A program made the translations under genes and the position numbers. This document shows, in pieces, positions 8,396 through 10,528 of a stretch of DNA of 10,528 nucleotides. The DNA lies in assembly GCA_025998475.1 (NCBI GenBank), contig BNVZ01000038.1, positions 1 to 10,528 of the forward strand, given 5' to 3'. A model generated the notes under the pieces. The model did no database searches. It was not told the DNA's origin and saw only the letters and a list, made by a program, of their open reading frames with translations. Numbering within the stretch: position 1 is the first letter of the stretch; each line of letters starts with the position of its first letter. The DNA comes from Endomicrobiia bacterium (GTDB lineage: Bacteria > Elusimicrobiota > Endomicrobiia > Endomicrobiales > Endomicrobiaceae).

Positions 8396-9499
8396 ATGTT
8401 TAAGATTGATTTCGGCAAATATGATTATACGCTTATAGCGGTAATTTGCATATGCATTACATTTGGCTCGTTCATGGTTTTTTCGTCAAGCGCTGTTATA
8501 GCTTACGTAAAATGGGCAAGTCCGTATAAATTTTTCTTCAAACAAATTTTATGGGTTGTAATAGGTTTTGCAGTAATGTTTGTAACAAGTTTTTTGATCG
8601 ATTATAAATTTTATAAAAAATATGCAAAAAAAATTTATTTCTTATCATTGCTTTTAGTTATTGCAGTTTTGTTTATAGGCGTTTCTAGATTAGGCGCTAA
8701 AAGATGGTTCTTGGTAGGTTTTTTAACTATACAGCCGTCAGAATTAGCTAAATTTGCAGTGGTTATAGCGCTGGCCGATTTTATATCAAGAAAAAAAGAG
8801 CTAATTAAAGAATGGCAAGGCTTAGTAGCACCTACTGCTATTGTCTTTCTAATACTTCTTCCTATTGCGATTGAACCTGATTTAGGAACCCCTATTTTAA
8901 TAGTCGGAACGTGCTTTGCAATGTTGTTTTGCGCAGGAATTAAAATTAAGGCCGTATTAGCCTTAGTTGCAACCGTATTTTTATTAACAGCGGAAGAAAT
9001 TATAAGAAAACCTTACAGGCTTGTAAGATTTAAAGATTATCTTGCATCTTTTGTAAATATAGACGCATCTCCTTATCAGATTAAACAATCGTTAAATGCT
9101 CTTGGCTCAGGAGGTATTTTTGGAAAGGGGCTTGGCAAAAGCGAAATGAAGCTTATGTATCTTCCTGAAGCACATACTGATTTTATTTTTCCAGTTATAG
9201 GGGAAGAGTTAGGTTTTATTGGCGTAACTGCTGTTACAGCATTTTTTATCTATCTTTTTTTAAAAGGCGTGAAGATGAGCAAACATATGCCTGACACTTT
9301 TTCAGAATATTTGTGTTTAGGGATTACATTTCTTATTGTTTTCCAGGCTATTATAAACTTATCTGTTGCTACTGGAGTTTTCCCGACAAAAGGTCTTCCT
9401 TTACCGTTCATATCTTTTGGTGGAACATCGCTCATTATAACTATGGCGACTGCGGGAATACTTATTAATTTATCACAATATACTAAAAAACAGAATTAA
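8396..9499 (+). CDS. ftsW: Septal peptidoglycan glycosyltransferase, SEDS family
   Basis: Polytopic inner-membrane enzyme that polymerises lipid II during division. The 367 residues have about ten hydrophobic helices. SEDS motifs are present: RLGAKRWF (98-105), QPSELAKFA (113-121), EPDLGT (160-165), YQIKQSLNALGSGGIFGKGLG (residues 227-247), LPEAHTDFIF with the proposed catalytic Asp262, GEELGF (269-274), and GLPLPFISFGGTSL (333-346). RodA has the same motifs; position directly after murD favours FtsW. The gap to murD is 12 bases with a weak GGGG ribosome binding site, so the two are co-transcribed. The usual downstream murG is missing from this window. Confidence 0.92.
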   Translation: MFKIDFGKYDYTLIAVICICITFGSFMVFSSSAVIAYVKWASPYKFFFKQILWVVIGFAVMFVTSFLIDYKFYKKYAKKIYFLSLLLVIAVLFIGVSRLGAKRWFLVGFLTIQPSELAKFAVVIALADFISRKKELIKEWQGLVAPTAIVFLILLPIAIEPDLGTPILIVGTCFAMLFCAGIKIKAVLALVATVFLLTAEEIIRKPYRLVRFKDYLASFVNIDASPYQIKQSLNALGSGGIFGKGLGKSEMKLMYLPEAHTDFIFPVIGEELGFIGVTAVTAFFIYLFLKGVKMSKHMPDTFSEYLCLGITFLIVFQAIINLSVATGVFPTKGLPLPFISFGGTSLIITMATAGILINLSQYTKKQN

Positions 9500-9743
9500 G
9501 CTATGGGAAAAGACGCAAGGCGCATGAAGAGTATTTTATAACATCACTATAACTGTAAAATCTAAAAACACATATTGAACTGTTTTTGTCGCTTATAATC
9601 GAAATTTGTAGCAAGGATATGGCAAAACATCAAAAAGATGATTATATGCCTTTTGTTAAAAGCTTGTTGTTGTTGTTTTAATCCGTTTGTGTTTGTTTGA
9701 CAAAAGTCCAACATGTTATGAGATTCTACAAGATTCTAAATAG
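9500..9743 (+). other. Non-coding region after ftsW with small open frames
   Basis: There is no recognisable gene in this part of the 326-base gap. A 12-codon frame (9503-9541) starts four bases after the ftsW stop and ends MKSIL-stop. Another at 9619-9681 gives MAKHQKDDYMPFVKSLLLLF, with AAGGA too close to its ATG to be a good site. A tandem 10-base repeat of AGATTCTA-type sequence lies at 9721-9740. These may be remnants of lost genes. Confidence 0.35.
9564..9587 (+). terminator. Weak terminator-like hairpin after ftsW
   Basis: AAAAACA (9564-9570) and TGTTTTT (9581-9587) form a perfect 7-bp stem with a 10-base loop. The right arm supplies a T run. Only one G-C pair is in the stem, so it is a weak candidate, symmetrical enough to work in either direction. 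Confidence 0.3.
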
Positions 9744-9772
9744 TTGTTTAATAAAAAATTTATAGCTATAAT
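9744..9772 (+). promoter_or_regulatory. Sigma-70-type promoter for the lipoprotein gene
   Basis: TTGTTT (9744-9749) and a perfect TATAAT (9767-9772) are separated by exactly 17 bases. This is the best promoter in the window. Transcription would start near 9779, giving a leader of about 20 bases before the small ORF at 9800 and about 47 bases before the lipoprotein ATG. The 10-base tandem repeat AGATTCTACA/AGATTCTAAA sits just upstream of the -35 box. Confidence 0.65.
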
Positions 9773-9799
9773 AAAACTCACTAGGTGGCAAAGGGACAT

Positions 9800-9829
9800 A
9801 TGGCAAAAAAACAAGGAAGAAGTCTATGA
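9800..9829 (+). CDS. Nine-residue leader ORF coupled to the lipoprotein
   Basis: ATG at 9800, with AAGGGA just upstream (9792-9795 core), opens a frame encoding MAKKQGRSL and stops at a TGA (9827-9829). That stop overlaps the lipoprotein ATG as ATGA, an arrangement typical of translational coupling. The ribosome binding site AAGGAAG of the lipoprotein lies inside this small frame. It may be a real leader peptide or chance; the strong promoter directly upstream and the ATGA overlap favour function. Confidence 0.35.
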   Translation: MAKKQGRSL

Positions 9830-10528
9830 AAACAAAAACAGTAAAAGCAATATTAAGTATATTTGTTGCATTTAGTCTTGCTTTAAGTTCCTGCGATAAA
9901 AAGAACGCTTTCCTTGTAAACAGAAAGACTGCTACTCCAGAGAAAATAAGAGAAATAGAAGAAATAAAAAGAGCAAAAACTACACCAACCACCACCACCG
10001 ATAACAATAGCACCAACAGCATCAGCATCAGCACCATCAACACCAACAATGGCAATGGCACAAAAACAATGCCAATGCCACCAACATCATCATCGTCACC
10101 AACATCTAGTTCATCAAGCTCTTCATCACCATCATCAACATCATCATCGTCAGCACCATTTAGTTCGTCAAGCTCTTCATCGCCATCATCATCAACATTA
10201 TCACCAGCACCAGCAGCAGCACCAACCAACCGACACCAACAACCAGCACCAGCAGCACCAACTACCAACAACGGCAACACCAACAACCGCCACCACCCGA
10301 TAAATCTACCACCCCCACCACAACCAAAATCACAGACGCCACTGTCTCAAAAACAACTACTGTCATCAACATCCGCATCATCACCATCATCATCAACAAC
10401 ATCATCGTCAGAAACATATAGTTCATCAAGTTCTTCATCACCATCATCAACATCATCATCGTCAGCACCATTTAGTTCATCAAGTTCTTCATCACCATCA
10501 CCATCATCGTCACCAACATCTAGTTCAT
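9826..10528 (+). CDS. Lipoprotein with long Ser/Thr/Pro/Ala-rich tail, 3' end outside window
   Basis: The frame is open from the ATG at 9826 (AAGGAAG at 9813-9819 upstream) to the window edge, 234 codons without a stop. Residues 1-22 are a lipoprotein signal peptide: Lys-rich start, hydrophobic core ILSIFVAFSLAL, lipobox LSSC with Cys23. Asp24 follows the cysteine; in E. coli Asp at +2 favours inner-membrane retention, which may not apply here. Residues 38-51 are a charged helix (PEKIREIEEIKRAK). From about 52 on the protein is low complexity: Thr-Pro, Asn-rich, then serine blocks with Pro/Ala breaks, an Ala-Pro/Gln/His segment (128-170) and serine blocks again. Serines use TCN and AGY codons mixed, so selection acts on the protein. 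I recognise no family. Likely a disordered anchor or spacer; function unknown. Confidence 0.8.
   Translation, partial: MKTKTVKAILSIFVAFSLALSSCDKKNAFLVNRKTATPEKIREIEEIKRAKTTPTTTTDNNSTNSISISTINTNNGNGTKTMPMPPTSSSSPTSSSSSSSSPSSTSSSSAPFSSSSSSSPSSSTLSPAPAAAPTNRHQQPAPAAPTTNNGNTNNRHHPINLPPPPQPKSQTPLSQKQLLSSTSASSPSSSTTSSSETYSSSSSSSPSSTSSSSAPFSSSSSSSPSPSSSPTSSS
10108..10527 (+). repeat. 54-bp in-frame repeats in the lipoprotein gene
   Basis: An 18-codon unit encoding SSSSSSSPSSTSSSSAPF occurs at 10108-10161 and 10420-10473 with one base difference and identical protein. Each is followed directly by a diverged copy (10162-10215 and 10474-10527) that keeps the SSSSSSSPS start. The two pairs are 312 bases apart (104 codons), so there is a two-level repeat structure. 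All spacings are multiples of three. Confidence 0.9.

Noticed and set aside
9726..10286. 186-codon minus-strand frame, Asp-rich then hydrophobic
   Set aside because: It is the antisense shadow of the Ser-rich lipoprotein repeats. The + strand frame has a promoter, ribosome binding site and signal peptide; the minus frame has none.
10049..10303. + strand His/Gln-rich open frame
   Set aside because: It is the out-of-frame reading of CAN/TCA repeats inside the lipoprotein gene, with no ribosome binding site.

Overview
The window is AT-rich (low third-position GC, poly-A and poly-T runs everywhere) and comes from a bacterium with a complete F-type ATP synthase operon, a peptidoglycan gene pair and a lipoprotein-type export signal. 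The gene content and protein style would fit an Elusimicrobiota/Endomicrobium-like symbiont or a similarly reduced diderm. That assignment is an impression from protein flavour, not a search result. All recognisable genes are on the + strand.

Layout. Positions 1-623 hold no intact gene. There are broken, low-complexity coding fragments (Asp/Lys/Gly then Pro-Thr, then a Ser-rich tail), a C4A2 repeat able to form a G-quadruplex on the minus strand, a probable terminator, and a 52-bp tandem duplication. Positions 624-6868 are the ATP synthase operon in the order a-c-b-delta-alpha-gamma-beta-epsilon (atpBEFHAGDC). Most genes overlap or sit within a few bases of each other. The exception is a 207-bp gap between delta and alpha, which contains an intrinsic-terminator-like hairpin and a 13-bp tandem repeat. 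Positions 6869-7072 are non-coding. Positions 7073-9499 encode murD and ftsW, a piece of the division/cell-wall (dcw) cluster. The usual next gene, murG, is not there. Positions 9500-9825 are non-coding, with a good promoter and a 9-codon leader ORF. From 9826 to the window end runs an open, 3'-incomplete gene for a lipoprotein with a very long Ser/Thr/Pro/Ala-rich tail built from 54-bp repeats.

How the parts work together. The eight ATP synthase proteins make a minimal F1Fo machine with one b gene. MurD adds D-Glu to UDP-MurNAc-L-Ala in the cytoplasm, and FtsW polymerises lipid II at the septum. The lipoprotein is probably a surface or periplasmic anchor with a disordered tail, and the Ser-rich remnant at the left edge resembles it. 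The housekeeping block is therefore flanked on both sides by fast-evolving low-complexity sequence.

The points most worth a second look are the truncated delta subunit, the altered glycine motif and ion site of the very short c subunit, the terminator inside the atp operon, and the repeat-built lipoprotein with its coupled leader. I see no convincing new multi-gene system.
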